Assembly: GCA_051252415.1 (NCBI GenBank)
Contig: JBPOGA010000005.1
Span: 124,001 to 188,000 of the forward strand
Reading direction: 5' to 3'
Origin: JBPOFY01 sp051252415
GTDB taxonomy: Bacteria > Verrucomicrobiota > Verrucomicrobiia > Opitutales > Coraliomargaritaceae
Length of the DNA stretch: 64,000 bases
Under the pieces are notes generated by a model. It had not been told where the DNA came from and ran no database searches. It saw only the letters and a list, made by a program, of their open reading frames with translations. Positions 1 through 8,830 of this stretch are shown here, piece by piece; within the stretch, counting starts at the first letter, position 1; each line of letters starts with the position of its first letter. The position numbers were made by a program, and so were the translations under genes.

Positions 1-50
1 ATACGCCAGCGACGCTTCTGTAAAAGAATGTTTTTCTTTGCGAGTTTCAT
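1..50 (-). CDS. rplR: 50S ribosomal protein L18, partial (N-terminus only)
   Basis: Only the first 16 codons lie in the window; translation from the ATG at 50 reads MKLAKKNILLQKRRWR, the basic N-terminus typical of L18. It follows rplF by 23 bases with an AGAGG motif about ten bases before the ATG, in the usual rplF-rplR order of the spc operon. L18 binds 5S rRNA with L5. The call rests on position and the short basic N-terminus. Confidence 0.8.
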   Translation of the reverse strand, partial: MKLAKKNILLQKRRWR

Positions 51-73
51 ATGTTGTAACCTCTGCTTGAAAA

Positions 74-610
74 TTAAGCGGACTTCTTACCCTCCTTGCG
101 ACGGACGTATTGACCGATGATGTGAACACCCTTGCCCTTATAAGGCTCGGCTGGGAAGTAAGAGAAGATTGTCGCAGCGATTTCGCCAACGACTTGTTTA
201 TCGGCACCTTCAACAGTGAGTTTAGTATTCTCAGCGACAGTCACAGTGATGCCCTCAGGAATAGTCAACTCAACTGGGTGTGAGTAACCGAGTGAAAGAT
301 CGAGGATATTGCCCTGGAGTGCGGCACGAAAACCGACACCTTTGATCTCAAGTTTTTTCGAGTAGCCTTCGACAACGCCAACAACCATGTTATTGATGAT
401 GGAGCGAACAGTGCCGAACATGGCACGAGCGTGACGGCTGCTATCAGCTGGAGACACGCGGATCTCGCCATCAACCAATTCGATCTTGGTCGAACTGTCG
501 AAAGTCTTTTCTAGTTTACCTTTTGGGCCATCGACGGAAACGGTCTGACCGTTAATCGATACATTAGCCTTATCAAGGACGGGAATGGGAAGTTTACCAA
601 TTCTGCTCAT
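74..610 (-). CDS. rplF: 50S ribosomal protein L6
   Basis: A 178-residue protein of normal L6 length. It begins MSRIGKLPIPV and carries the family's GVHIIGQYVRRKEGKK-type C-terminus. L6 sits near the factor-binding site of the large subunit. It lies between rpsH and rplR in the standard spc order, 18 bases after rpsH, with an AGGACC motif before the ATG. Nothing odd seen. Confidence 0.97.
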   Translation of the reverse strand: MSRIGKLPIPVLDKANVSINGQTVSVDGPKGKLEKTFDSSTKIELVDGEIRVSPADSSRHARAMFGTVRSIINNMVVGVVEGYSKKLEIKGVGFRAALQGNILDLSLGYSHPVELTIPEGITVTVAENTKLTVEGADKQVVGEIAATIFSYFPAEPYKGKGVHIIGQYVRRKEGKKSA

Positions 611-628
611 AGTAGTGGTCCTATTGAA

Positions 629-1038
<410 letters not shown>

Positions 1039-1073
1039 AGTGGGTTTTCAAGTTGTTTGGTTAAGCGAAAAGC

Positions 1074-1379
1074 TTACCAAGAGGATTTTGTCACACCAGG
1101 GATCTGGCCACGAGTGGCGAGTTCACGGAATGTGATACGGGAAAGACCGAACTTGCGGATGAAAGCGCGTGGACGACCGGTGACGGAGCAACGGTTACGA
1201 GCACGGATCGGCGAGCTGTTCTTAGGAAGTTTGCAGAGCTTAGCTTGTGCCTTGTAGAAATCTTCGTCAGAAGTTTCTGGGTTTGCTAGGATTGCTTTGA
1301 GTTCAGCACGCTTAGCAGCGTATTTCTCGATGAGACGGACGCGCTTGAGGTTGCGTTGGATAGCGGATTTTTTAGCCAT
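1074..1379 (-). CDS. rpsN: 30S ribosomal protein S14 (zinc-free C- type)
   Basis: A 101-residue S14 with the conserved C-terminal half (NRCSVTGRPRAFIRKFG, then LSRITFRELA). It is the long form and lacks the paired CxxC zinc knuckles of the short C+ form, so it should not need zinc. It sits between rplE and rpsH. Only one S14 gene is visible, so whether a zinc-binding paralogue exists elsewhere cannot be said. Confidence 0.97.
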   Translation of the reverse strand: MAKKSAIQRNLKRVRLIEKYAAKRAELKAILANPETSDEDFYKAQAKLCKLPKNSSPIRARNRCSVTGRPRAFIRKFGLSRITFRELATRGQIPGVTKSSW

Positions 1380-1399
1380 AAGAAAGTCAGTTTGAAAGC

Positions 1400-1981
1400 T
1401 TATGCAGTTGCGGCAGCAGCATCAGCTGCTTCGACTTCGGCACTTGTTTTGCGGAAAGGAACACCGAACAGTGCGAGTAGCTCACGGCCCTCTTCATCTG
1501 TGTCTGCGCTAGTGTTGATGCAGATATCCATACCCATTTGAGCGTTTGTGCCTTCAGCACTAATCTCGGGGAAGATGGTGTGGTCGCTTACGCCGAGCGT
1601 GTAGTTACCCTTGCCGTCTAAACGAGTTGGGACACCGCGGAAGTCACGAATCGCAGGAAGTGCAATACTGATGAGACGCGCAAGAAAGTCATACATGGCT
1701 TCACCACGCAGAGTTACCTTGCAACCAATTGGCTGCTCTTCACGTAACTTGAAGTTAGAAATACTAAGCTTAGCCTTAGTTGTAACAGGTTGCTGACCAG
1801 CAATCTTAGTGATTTCGTCATGCACATATGCGATATGATTCTTATCAACTGTAGCATTGAAACCAGAGTTGATAACGACCTTTTTGATCACAGGAATGGT
1901 GTGCACGTTGGTGTAACCGAACTTTTCTTTAAGTGCGGGAACAACTGTGTCTGCGTAATGTTTTTGTAGTAATGTAGCCAT
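1400..1981 (-). CDS. rplE: 50S ribosomal protein L5
   Basis: L5 binds 5S rRNA and contacts the P-site tRNA. The open frame extends upstream to 2071, but the start is placed at the ATG at 1981 because MATLLQKHYADTVVPALKEK is the normal L5 N-terminus and the upstream 30 residues have no family character. This gives 193 residues, slightly longer than the common 179-185 owing to an alanine-rich C-terminal tail (VEAADAAAATA). With this start, the rplX-rplE gap is 96 bases, unusually long for this operon, and contains two mutually exclusive hairpins ending about eight bases before the ATG. Confidence 0.95.
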   Translation of the reverse strand: MATLLQKHYADTVVPALKEKFGYTNVHTIPVIKKVVINSGFNATVDKNHIAYVHDEITKIAGQQPVTTKAKLSISNFKLREEQPIGCKVTLRGEAMYDFLARLISIALPAIRDFRGVPTRLDGKGNYTLGVSDHTIFPEISAEGTNAQMGMDICINTSADTDEEGRELLALFGVPFRKTSAEVEAADAAAATA

Positions 1982-1988
1982 CGTTCGT

Positions 1989-2011
1989 GTCAGCCGGATT
2001 TCTGACCCGGC
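1989..2011 (-). promoter_or_regulatory. candidate RNA switch / S8-type operator in rplX-rplE gap
   Basis: On the minus strand, GCCGG (from 2011) can pair with CCGGC (to 1993) around an eight-to-nine-base loop. Alternatively GTCAG (from 2006) can pair with CTGAC (to 1989). The two stems share bases and cannot coexist. The structures end about eight bases before the rplE ATG and would cover the ribosome-binding region, which has no clear Shine-Dalgarno motif. In Escherichia coli, ribosomal protein S8 represses the spc operon at this same gene start. The pairing is seen in the sequence; the regulatory role is inference. Confidence 0.4.
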
Positions 2012-2077
2012 AAGTTTAGGATGTAATTTTGAAAAAGTGCGTGAAAATGCGGCTTTTAAACCGACTGGCAAGCTCGT

Positions 2078-2320
2078 TTATTTTTGCTTGGCGTCGTATT
2101 TTTCAGCCAACATGACGTTGGAGTAGTGAATTGGAACTTCGCGCTCAACAGAACCACCCTCTGGTTGTTCTTGAGTCTTGCGTTCGAACTTTGTGATAAG
2201 GTTAACGCCTTCAACTAGGATACGCTCGCCAGCTTGAACGGACAATACCTTGCCGCGCTTGCCTTTATGAGCGCCAGAGATGACGACGACTTCTTGTTCG
2301 CGTTTAATTGCTTTGGACAT
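2078..2320 (-). CDS. rplX: 50S ribosomal protein L24 (short form)
   Basis: An L24 with the KOW core (EVVVISGAHKGKRGKVLSV) that initiates large-subunit assembly. At 80 residues it is shorter than the usual 100-105; the C-terminal extension is reduced, ending YSNVMLAEKYDAKQK. The frame is closed by a normal stop and the gene lies two bases after rplN, so it looks intact rather than truncated by sequencing error. Confidence 0.95.
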   Translation of the reverse strand: MSKAIKREQEVVVISGAHKGKRGKVLSVQAGERILVEGVNLITKFERKTQEQPEGGSVEREVPIHYSNVMLAEKYDAKQK

Positions 2321-2322
2321 AA

Positions 2323-2685
2323 TTAGAGAACCTCCGGTGCAAGTGAAATGATCTTCATAAACTTGGCACGAAGCTCACGAGCTACGGGACCAAAGATACG
2401 AGTGCCTTTTGGATTACCATCTACACCGATGATAACAATGGCGTTATTATCGAAGCGGACATAACTACCATCACCACGGCGAACTGGTGCCTTAGTGCGA
2501 ACGACCACACCACGAACCACTTCACCCTTTTTGACAGAAGAGTCAGTCGCAGCGACTTTGACGTTGCAAATGACAACATCACCGACGTCTGCAGTGCGCT
2601 TGTTTTGTCCAATACGACGGATCATCTCCGCCTCCTTGGCTCCTGTGTTATCCGCGACAAATACGCGGCTGTTCATCTGAATCAT
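2323..2685 (-). CDS. rplN: 50S ribosomal protein L14
   Basis: L14 of 120 residues: MIQMNSRVFVADNTGAKE at the N-terminus and RELRAKFMKIISLAPEVL at the end are both diagnostic. L14 forms an intersubunit bridge next to L19. It is in the standard rpsQ-rplN-rplX order, with 47 bases between rpsQ and rplN. Confidence 0.97.
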   Translation of the reverse strand: MIQMNSRVFVADNTGAKEAEMIRRIGQNKRTADVGDVVICNVKVAATDSSVKKGEVVRGVVVRTKAPVRRGDGSYVRFDNNAIVIIGVDGNPKGTRIFGPVARELRAKFMKIISLAPEVL

Positions 2686-2732
2686 AGCTAAATTTCCGTT
2701 TAAGGTTATAAATATAATGCTTAGTCGAGTGA

Positions 2733-3011
2733 CTACGCTTCGTCGCCCATTCTAGGCGCCACTTCGATCACACGTGTTACACGCCAGCGCTTCAGTTTGC
2801 TGAGTGGGCGTGTTTCCATGATCTCTACCTTGTCACCAAGACCACACTCATTTGCTTCGTCATGCGCGTGCACAACAGTCTTACGCTTAATTTCCTTCTT
2901 ATAGAGAGGGTGCGGGACCTTGTAAGAGTAAGTGACCTTGATAGTCTTGTCGCCAGAACGGCTTGAGACTGTTCCGGTGAGGACCTTGCGAGAATTGCGT
3001 GTAGCTTCCAT
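2733..3011 (-). CDS. rpsQ: 30S ribosomal protein S17
   Basis: A 92-residue S17 with the conserved LTGTVSSRSGDKTIKV core and VEIMETRPLSKLKRWRV motif. S17 is a primary 16S rRNA binder acting early in small-subunit assembly. It follows rpmC in the usual order. The C-terminal eight residues (APRMGDEA) are an acidic tail beyond the conserved domain. Confidence 0.97.
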   Translation of the reverse strand: MEATRNSRKVLTGTVSSRSGDKTIKVTYSYKVPHPLYKKEIKRKTVVHAHDEANECGLGDKVEIMETRPLSKLKRWRVTRVIEVAPRMGDEA

Positions 3012-3031
3012 ATTCGTTGCGGCTTAGAAGT

Positions 3032-3235
3032 TTAAGCGTTGGCAGAAGCCAGCTTCTTTTCTTTTAGAATTGTTTCGAGGCGTGCGATTTCGCGACGCAT
3101 GTTAGTGAATTTGTGAGGTTGTTCGACCTGGCCAGTTTGCTTGCGCATGCGTAGCTGAACTTGCTCGTCACGTGTGTCGCGTAGTTTCTTAGCGATTTCT
3201 GCTTCGGACATTTCGCGTATATCTTTTGTGCTCAT
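3032..3235 (-). CDS. rpmC: 50S ribosomal protein L29
   Basis: A 67-residue two-helix protein (KDIREMSEAEIAKKLRDTRD, then FTNMRREIARLETILKEKK) matching L29, which sits at the exit-tunnel rim beside L23 and docks trigger factor and SRP. It lies between rplP and rpsQ as expected; 32 bases separate it from rplP. Confidence 0.96.
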   Translation of the reverse strand: MSTKDIREMSEAEIAKKLRDTRDEQVQLRMRKQTGQVEQPHKFTNMRREIARLETILKEKKLASANA

Positions 3236-3267
3236 AGTAAATTTTCCTTTTATTAATCAGTTATTGA

Positions 3268-3684
3268 TTATGCATCGTCGCGGGAAACAAAGCGGCAGTG
3301 GAACGGCAACTTTGTATCAGCGAGGCGGAGGGCTTCACGAGCAGCTGTTGCAGAGCAACCAGCGATTTCGAAAAGCATTGTTCCTGGACGGACCACAGCG
3401 ACCCACTTCTCAACAGAACCCTTACCTTTACCCATGCGGGTTTCAGCTGGCTTCTTTGTGACAGGCTTGTGTGGGAAAACACGGATCCAAACTTTACCCT
3501 TACGCTTAAGGCTACGAGTCATCGCCACACGAGCGGCTTCGATCTGTTGGGAAGTCATGCGACCACGTGTGAGTGATTGGATACCGAATTCGCCGAAAGC
3601 GAGTGCGTTACAAGTTTGCGCGGTGCCGTAGATGCGACCGGTGTGAACCTTACGGTATTTAGTGCGTGATGGGAGTAATGCCAT
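3268..3684 (-). CDS. rplP: 50S ribosomal protein L16
   Basis: L16 of 138 residues beginning MALLPSRTKYRKVHTGR, with the MGKGKGSVEKWVAVVRPG motif contacting the A-site tRNA region. The order rpsC-rplP-rpmC is standard, and the N- and C-termini match the family length. Confidence 0.97.
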   Translation of the reverse strand: MALLPSRTKYRKVHTGRIYGTAQTCNALAFGEFGIQSLTRGRMTSQQIEAARVAMTRSLKRKGKVWIRVFPHKPVTKKPAETRMGKGKGSVEKWVAVVRPGTMLFEIAGCSATAAREALRLADTKLPFHCRFVSRDDA

Positions 3685-3730
3685 TGTTCGCTCAGTTTAA
3701 GTGATTAAAATTAAGTTACGTTTAGAGTGC

Positions 3731-4363
3731 TTATGCGCTCTCTTCATCAGGAAGGCAGACCCAGCATTTGACACCAATGATGCCGTAAACTGTGGATGCT
3801 TCGCTGAAACCGTAGTTGATGTTAGCGCGTAGTGTCTGAAGAGGCACCTTGCCTTGATGTTGACGCTCTGTGCGAGCAATATCAGCACCACCGAGACGAC
3901 CACCACATTGGATACGGATACCATCAGCACCCATTGCCATTGTAGTTTGAACCGCACGCTTCATAGCGCGACGGAAAGCGATCCGACGCTCAAGTTGAAG
4001 TGCAACGTTTTCAGCAACAAGTTGAGCAGAAAGGTCTGGACGCTTCACTTCTTGAATGTCGAGCATGATTTCCTTGCCGACCTTCTTGTTGAGTGTGTCC
4101 TTGAGCTTATCAAGCTCTGCACCTTTACGACCGATGACAACACCTGGACGTGCAGTGAAGATTTTCACACGGATACGACCTGATGCACGTTCGATGAAGA
4201 TACGTGGCACGGATGCGTAGCGCAACTTCTCTGTGAGAAAGGTGCGGATGGTGTGGTCTTCCTTGATGAATTCAGGGTATTGCTTTTTGTTAGCATACCA
4301 GCGTGAATCCCAGTCACGTGTTACTGCAAGGCGGAAGCCGATTGGATGAACTTTCTGTCCCAT
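3731..4363 (-). CDS. rpsC: 30S ribosomal protein S3
   Basis: A 210-residue S3 beginning MGQKVHPIGFRLAVTRDWDS. The KH-type RNA-binding segment (ASGRIRVKIFTARPGVVIGR) and the C-terminal GGRLGGADIARTERQHQG block are intact. S3 lines the mRNA entry channel. It lies between rplV and rplP in normal order. Confidence 0.97.
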   Translation of the reverse strand: MGQKVHPIGFRLAVTRDWDSRWYANKKQYPEFIKEDHTIRTFLTEKLRYASVPRIFIERASGRIRVKIFTARPGVVIGRKGAELDKLKDTLNKKVGKEIMLDIQEVKRPDLSAQLVAENVALQLERRIAFRRAMKRAVQTTMAMGADGIRIQCGGRLGGADIARTERQHQGKVPLQTLRANINYGFSEASTVYGIIGVKCWVCLPDEESA

Positions 4364-4388
4364 AATTAAAAGAGTAGTCGGTTAGATC

Positions 4389-4724
4389 TTAAGCCTCGTC
4401 AGTGAGGATGATACGGATGTGGCTTGTTGGCTTTTTATAAGGGTGAGCCGAACCACGTGCAGCTGGGCGGAAGCGTTTGAACGCTGGGCCTTGCTCTACA
4501 GTAGCGGACTCAATCTTGAGCGCATCCGATGAAAGATTGTTATTGTTTTCCGCATTCGCGATGGCCGATTGAAGAGTCTTACTCACTAGACGTGCCGACT
4601 TACGCGGAATAAAGCGTAAGATTTCGACAGCCTCAGCGGCGTTTTGACCTTGGATGGCACGGGTGATATCACGCACCTTGCGGGGCGACATACGGGCGTA
4701 TTTAGTATAGGCTTGGACCTGCAT
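4389..4724 (-). CDS. rplV: 50S ribosomal protein L22
   Basis: A 111-residue L22 with the MSPRKVRDITRAIQGQ N-terminal motif and the exit-tunnel hairpin ending in HIRIILTDEA. Its start codon is only five bases after the stop of an inserted secreted-protein gene, whereas rpsS normally precedes rplV directly. Translational coupling to that gene is therefore likely. Confidence 0.97.
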   Translation of the reverse strand: MQVQAYTKYARMSPRKVRDITRAIQGQNAAEAVEILRFIPRKSARLVSKTLQSAIANAENNNNLSSDALKIESATVEQGPAFKRFRPAARGSAHPYKKPTSHIRIILTDEA

Positions 4725-4729
4725 GAGAT

Positions 4730-5104
4730 TCAGCTGTTTTGAAGTGTTTTAACGCGGGCAATATCTCCCGCTTGAATGATAGAGTCGTCGACCAGTTCGA
4801 GGATAAGTCCTGCAGCACGGTCGCTTCGAGATTCGATGATGATCATTTCGCCAATGGATTTAACTCCACGATTCACAGTGCAGACCATTCCGCGGCGCAA
4901 TCCTTGCTCAAGCCCACCGTCGAGAACGACGATATCAGCAGCGAGTGTGGATTTCACGGATGCGACGGATGCCGCATATGAACTGTAGAGTGATTCTTTG
5001 ACGAAAGCGGGAACTTCCGCACGCACAACGCTACCTGCAACCAACACTCCAGAAAGGAGTAAGCCGGCGAGCTTAGTAAAACGTGATGTGGACGAAAGGT
5101 GCAT
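4730..5104 (-). CDS. secreted FlgT-C-like protein inserted in the S10 operon
   Basis: A 124-residue protein with a clear Sec signal peptide (LAGLLLSGVLVAGSVVRAEV; cleavage likely near residue 29). The mature domain contains GGLEQGLRRGMVCTV followed by GEMIIIESRSDRAAGLI and a final GDIARV. This pattern resembles the small beta-barrel C-terminal domain of flagellar assembly protein FlgT and related envelope proteins (recognition by motif, not by search). It sits 23 bases after rpsS and five before rplV, so it is almost certainly co-transcribed with ribosomal genes. No role in translation is suggested by the sequence; it should be exported. Function unknown. Confidence 0.75.
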   Translation of the reverse strand: MHLSSTSRFTKLAGLLLSGVLVAGSVVRAEVPAFVKESLYSSYAASVASVKSTLAADIVVLDGGLEQGLRRGMVCTVNRGVKSIGEMIIIESRSDRAAGLILELVDDSIIQAGDIARVKTLQNS

Positions 5105-5127
5105 ATTATTATATCGCAGTTGAGCGT

Positions 5128-5394
5128 TTATTTAGAGCCTGCAGTGTGACCCTTGAAGGTGCGTGTAGGAGAAAACTCACCTAGCTTATGGCCAACCATA
5201 TTCTCAGTCACATAGACGGGCAGAAAGCTGCGACCGTTGTGGACGTTGAAGTTAAGGCCGACGAAGTCGGGAGTAATTGTCGAACGGCGCGACCAAGTTT
5301 GGATCGGCTTGCGGTCGTTGTTAGCTTGAGCGATGACCACCTTTTTTGATAGGTGAGGATCGACAAAGAAACCTTTTTTTACGGAACGTGACAT
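5128..5394 (-). CDS. rpsS: 30S ribosomal protein S19
   Basis: An 88-residue S19: MSRSVKKGFFVDPHL start, central TWSRRSTITPDFVGL and C-terminal GEFSPTRTFKGHT are all diagnostic. It contacts the A-site tRNA and S13 in the small-subunit head. It follows rplB by eight bases. The next gene downstream is not rplV, as is usual, but the inserted secreted-protein gene. Confidence 0.97.
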   Translation of the reverse strand: MSRSVKKGFFVDPHLSKKVVIAQANNDRKPIQTWSRRSTITPDFVGLNFNVHNGRSFLPVYVTENMVGHKLGEFSPTRTFKGHTAGSK

Positions 5395-5402
5395 GGCTTA
5401 AA

Positions 5403-6248
5403 TTATCGTTTCTTCAACTGACGACCGTTGCGACGAACGACGATTTGTGAATTAGTTGGATTAGACTTCTTACGAGTCGGGAAGCCCTTAGAGAGTTGAC
5501 CCCAAGGAGACTGCGGATGACCACCACCAGATGTGCGGCCTTCACCACCACCCATAGGGTGATCGACAGGATTCATCGCAACACCACGAACACGTGGGCG
5601 ACGACCAAGCCAGCGATTACGACCGGCTTTACCAAGGCTTTGGTTGTGATGCTCGTGATTACCGACTTCACCAATCGTTGCGCGGCAACGAGAGTTAAGG
5701 AAACGGATTTCACCAGAAGGCAATTTCACAGTAGCGCGATCACCATCAACCGAAACAAGTTGAGCGGATTGACCAGCAGAACGGGCGATTTGCGCGCCGC
5801 GACCTGGGTGAAGCTCAATTGCGTGGATCTTAGTGGCCGGTGGGATGATTGCCAAAGGCATGCAGTCACCAACAGAGAACTCTGCGCGAGTGTCTGTGCT
5901 GATAAGCTTGTCACCTGCCACTACACCGCGAGGTGCAAGGATGTAACGCTTTTCACCATCTGCATACGCAAGAAGTGCTAGGTTAGCTGTGCGATTTGGA
6001 TCATATTCAATCGCCTGCACATTTGCAGGGATATCGATCTTATCGCGACGGAAGTCGATGATGCGGTAAGCGCGCTTGTGGCCACCACCACGACGACGAG
6101 AAGTGATACGACCATAGCAATTACGGCCCTTCTTGTTGTGCTTGTAAGTGGTGAGGCGGCGCTCAGGCTGCTTCTTGGAGACGTCCTGCTTGTTTCGTGT
6201 GAGGAAACGTTGGCCGGGAGTCAAAGGTCTGGAATCTACGAGTGGCAT
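5403..6248 (-). CDS. rplB: 50S ribosomal protein L2
   Basis: L2 of 281 residues, needed for subunit association and peptidyl transfer. It contains the invariant GRNRWLGRRPRVRGVAMNPV and DHPMGGGEGRTSGG motifs, which include the histidine near the peptidyl-transferase centre. It lies between rplW and rpsS in standard order. Confidence 0.98.
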   Translation of the reverse strand: MPLVDSRPLTPGQRFLTRNKQDVSKKQPERRLTTYKHNKKGRNCYGRITSRRRGGGHKRAYRIIDFRRDKIDIPANVQAIEYDPNRTANLALLAYADGEKRYILAPRGVVAGDKLISTDTRAEFSVGDCMPLAIIPPATKIHAIELHPGRGAQIARSAGQSAQLVSVDGDRATVKLPSGEIRFLNSRCRATIGEVGNHEHHNQSLGKAGRNRWLGRRPRVRGVAMNPVDHPMGGGEGRTSGGGHPQSPWGQLSKGFPTRKKSNPTNSQIVVRRNGRQLKKR

Positions 6249-6269
6249 GATGTTTATTTCTCCTGCGTC

Positions 6270-6560
6270 TTAGGCGAGTTCAATCTTGTCGCCCTCTTTA
6301 AGAGTAACGATGGCCTTCTTGTGGCCGCCCTTTGTGCCAGGACGTCCCTTACGAGAGCGATCTGTCTTAGCTTTAGGCTTTTTGTTAAGGATATTCACTT
6401 TAGTCACCTCGACATCAAAGACTTTCGCTACAGCACGAGCGACTTCGATACGATTAGCGGACGGATCCACCTCGAAAGTGTATTGGTTCAGATTGGCAGC
6501 AAGATTTGCAGCCTTCTCTGTTACGCGGTATTCTTTAAGAATTTTATCAGCGAGAATCAT
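6270..6560 (-). CDS. rplW: 50S ribosomal protein L23
   Basis: A 96-residue L23 with RVTEKAANLAANLNQYTFEV and the C-terminal GTKGGHKKAIVTLKEGDKIE. It docks trigger factor and SRP at the tunnel exit. Its start overlaps the rplD stop by four bases (ATGA), indicating translational coupling. Confidence 0.97.
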   Translation of the reverse strand: MILADKILKEYRVTEKAANLAANLNQYTFEVDPSANRIEVARAVAKVFDVEVTKVNILNKKPKAKTDRSRKGRPGTKGGHKKAIVTLKEGDKIELA

Positions 6561-7195
6561 GATTCACCTCCATTTGCACGGGTGATAAGTGTTTCGATGC
6601 CCTTAGCGCTCACAATGATGTGGCGGTAGCGGACTACGTCGAGAGCGCTGAGGTCGCCTGCTTCAGTAAGAGATACACCCTTAATGTTGCGAGCAGCGAG
6701 TGCAGCGTTGTTTTCAAATGCGTCGTCAACGATCAAGATCTTGCCGCGAGTAGGAAGCACTGCGTTCAATACCTTGTTGAAGAGAGATGTCTTTGGCTCC
6801 TTCACTTCGAATCCTTCGATCACAGATAGACCACCTTCATTAGCACGCTCAAAAAGTGCGCGGCTGAATGCGAGTGTCTTCATCTTGCGATTGATCTTCT
6901 GAGAGAAGTCACGTGGCTTAGGGCCGTGTGCGATACCACCGTGGCGCTGATGCGGCACGCGGCGAGAACCTTGACGAGCTGTGCCGCTGCCTTTTTGACG
7001 GAAGAGCTTCTTACCAGAACCACGAACTTCTGCACGTGTCTTGGTGGATGCTGTTCCTTGGCGGAGGTTAGCTTGGTGAGCGATGACAACTTGACGTAGC
7101 GCTGCTACACCCTTGTCACCTTCAAATGTTGGGAATTGAGCAAACTCTTTCTCAGAGCTTGATGTTCCGTCGGTTGTATAAACTTTAAGTTTCAT
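6557..7195 (-). CDS. rplD: 50S ribosomal protein L4
   Basis: A 212-residue L4 containing the tunnel-lining loop (RAEVRGSGKKLFRQKGSGTA, then RQGSRRVPHQRHGG). In enterobacteria L4 also attenuates transcription of its own S10 operon. It is between rplC and rplW in standard order and shares a four-base stop/start overlap with rplW. Confidence 0.97.
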   Translation of the reverse strand: MKLKVYTTDGTSSSEKEFAQFPTFEGDKGVAALRQVVIAHQANLRQGTASTKTRAEVRGSGKKLFRQKGSGTARQGSRRVPHQRHGGIAHGPKPRDFSQKINRKMKTLAFSRALFERANEGGLSVIEGFEVKEPKTSLFNKVLNAVLPTRGKILIVDDAFENNAALAARNIKGVSLTEAGDLSALDVVRYRHIIVSAKGIETLITRANGGES

Positions 7196-7222
7196 TGGTA
7201 TATGTCCTTTCGTCCTTTAGGT

Positions 7223-7870
<648 letters not shown>

Positions 7871-8106
7871 AATACTAATTGGCAGGTGGAACACTGTGCT
7901 CCGTTTTACAAACCTGCGTTAGAGAGTTTAAAAAATGTGATTTATCGCCTCAGATGGGAAGCGAGCGACGGAAAAAAGAGGTAAGTTCCCTCTTCGTCAA
8001 CCCCCGATTTCCAAAAAAGTGAATTAATTTAGAAAACAATAGATACCTAGGCGCTTCACATGAACACATGCATGCTTCAACCCCTTTTTTAATAGAGGAT
8101 GAACCT
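7871..8106 (-). other. rplC upstream region
   Basis: This non-coding stretch should hold the promoter and leader of the rplC-led ribosomal run. On the minus strand a TTGACG box lies at 8000 to 7995, but the sequence 17 bases downstream is a T-run rather than a good -10. Directly after it, AAGAGG and CCTCTT (7994 to 7976) can form a short six-pair hairpin followed by Ts, which could be an attenuator or chance. No open frame or RNA gene was recognised. Confidence 0.4.
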
Positions 8107-8130
8107 AAAAAAGCCGCACCCTAAAGTGCG
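8107..8130 (-). terminator. intrinsic terminator after ssb paralogue
   Basis: On the minus strand, CGCAC, a six-base loop and GTGCG are followed by GCTTTTTT, about 30 bases past the stop of the ssb-like gene. The stem is short but the T-run is good. Confidence 0.6.
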
Positions 8131-8161
8131 ACTGATTGGAAGCGACATCGAAAACTGGAGA

Positions 8162-8542
8162 TCAATTACCTACACTTTGCCGACGACCTGAACCACCTGA
8201 TGAACGCCGTGCCGAGCCTGCCCTTGACGATGTCTTCACTGGTGAAGCATCCCCCTCCTTTGGTGTCAGGAACTCAACCTTATATCCAACCAAGAGAATC
8301 CGGCTACGCGACTCTCCGTTTTTACCCTCCCAAGTGTCCTGCTTTAGACCGCCAGAGACCAATACTTTAGATCCCTTGAACAGATATTCCGCCAAATGAG
8401 GCATATTCCAACTTTCGACTGGAAGGAAGACCACACGGTCCCCCTCGTTACAAGCAAGCGTGAACTTGCTCAGATGTTGCTCCCCCACTGTCCGCGTTTC
8501 GATGTCGGCTGTGAGATTTCCACTGATGATCGTTTGATTCAT
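8162..8542 (-). CDS. single-stranded DNA-binding protein paralogue (OB fold)
   Basis: A 126-residue protein with an SSB-type OB fold: MNQTIISGNLTADIETR, then FTLACNEGDRVVFLPVESW and GSKVLVSGGLKQDTWEGKNG, matching SSB strands around the conserved tryptophan. The C-terminal quarter is a basic Ser/Gly/Arg tail (SSRAGSARRSSGGSGRRQS) and lacks the acidic DDDIPF-type tip of housekeeping SSB. It therefore probably does not recruit replication partners in the normal way. It lies between the toxin-antitoxin genes and rplC and ends in its own terminator. A plasmid, phage or accessory SSB role is possible. Confidence 0.85.
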   Translation of the reverse strand: MNQTIISGNLTADIETRTVGEQHLSKFTLACNEGDRVVFLPVESWNMPHLAEYLFKGSKVLVSGGLKQDTWEGKNGESRSRILLVGYKVEFLTPKEGDASPVKTSSRAGSARRSSGGSGRRQSVGN

Positions 8543-8830
8543 GATGTTTCCTTTTTAGTTACGTTAATTATGCTCTTATGTAATGAACCTGCTCCAACGA
8601 TTGGAACCAATCCCTTCTAAACGCGGCAAACAGGACGAGTCAATCCCTAAGTGAACATATGGATACTAAAAAGGAGAGGCATGCCGATCCTGGAAAATTT
8701 GACCTAGTAGCGCAGCTGCCTTCTGCACCGTATATTTGCTCGATAAGCTCAGCCAAGAAGACGCAGCAGCACTAGCCCTTTCGATTATTGGCGCAAACCT
8801 CTTTAGATCCGGCATCAGAGCTCAAGTCTC

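Noticed and set aside
7976..8000. A promoter plus attenuator before rplC (TTGACG and a short hairpin with T-run).
   Set aside because: No acceptable -10 lies at the right distance and the stem has only six pairs. Mentioned within the region entry but not called.
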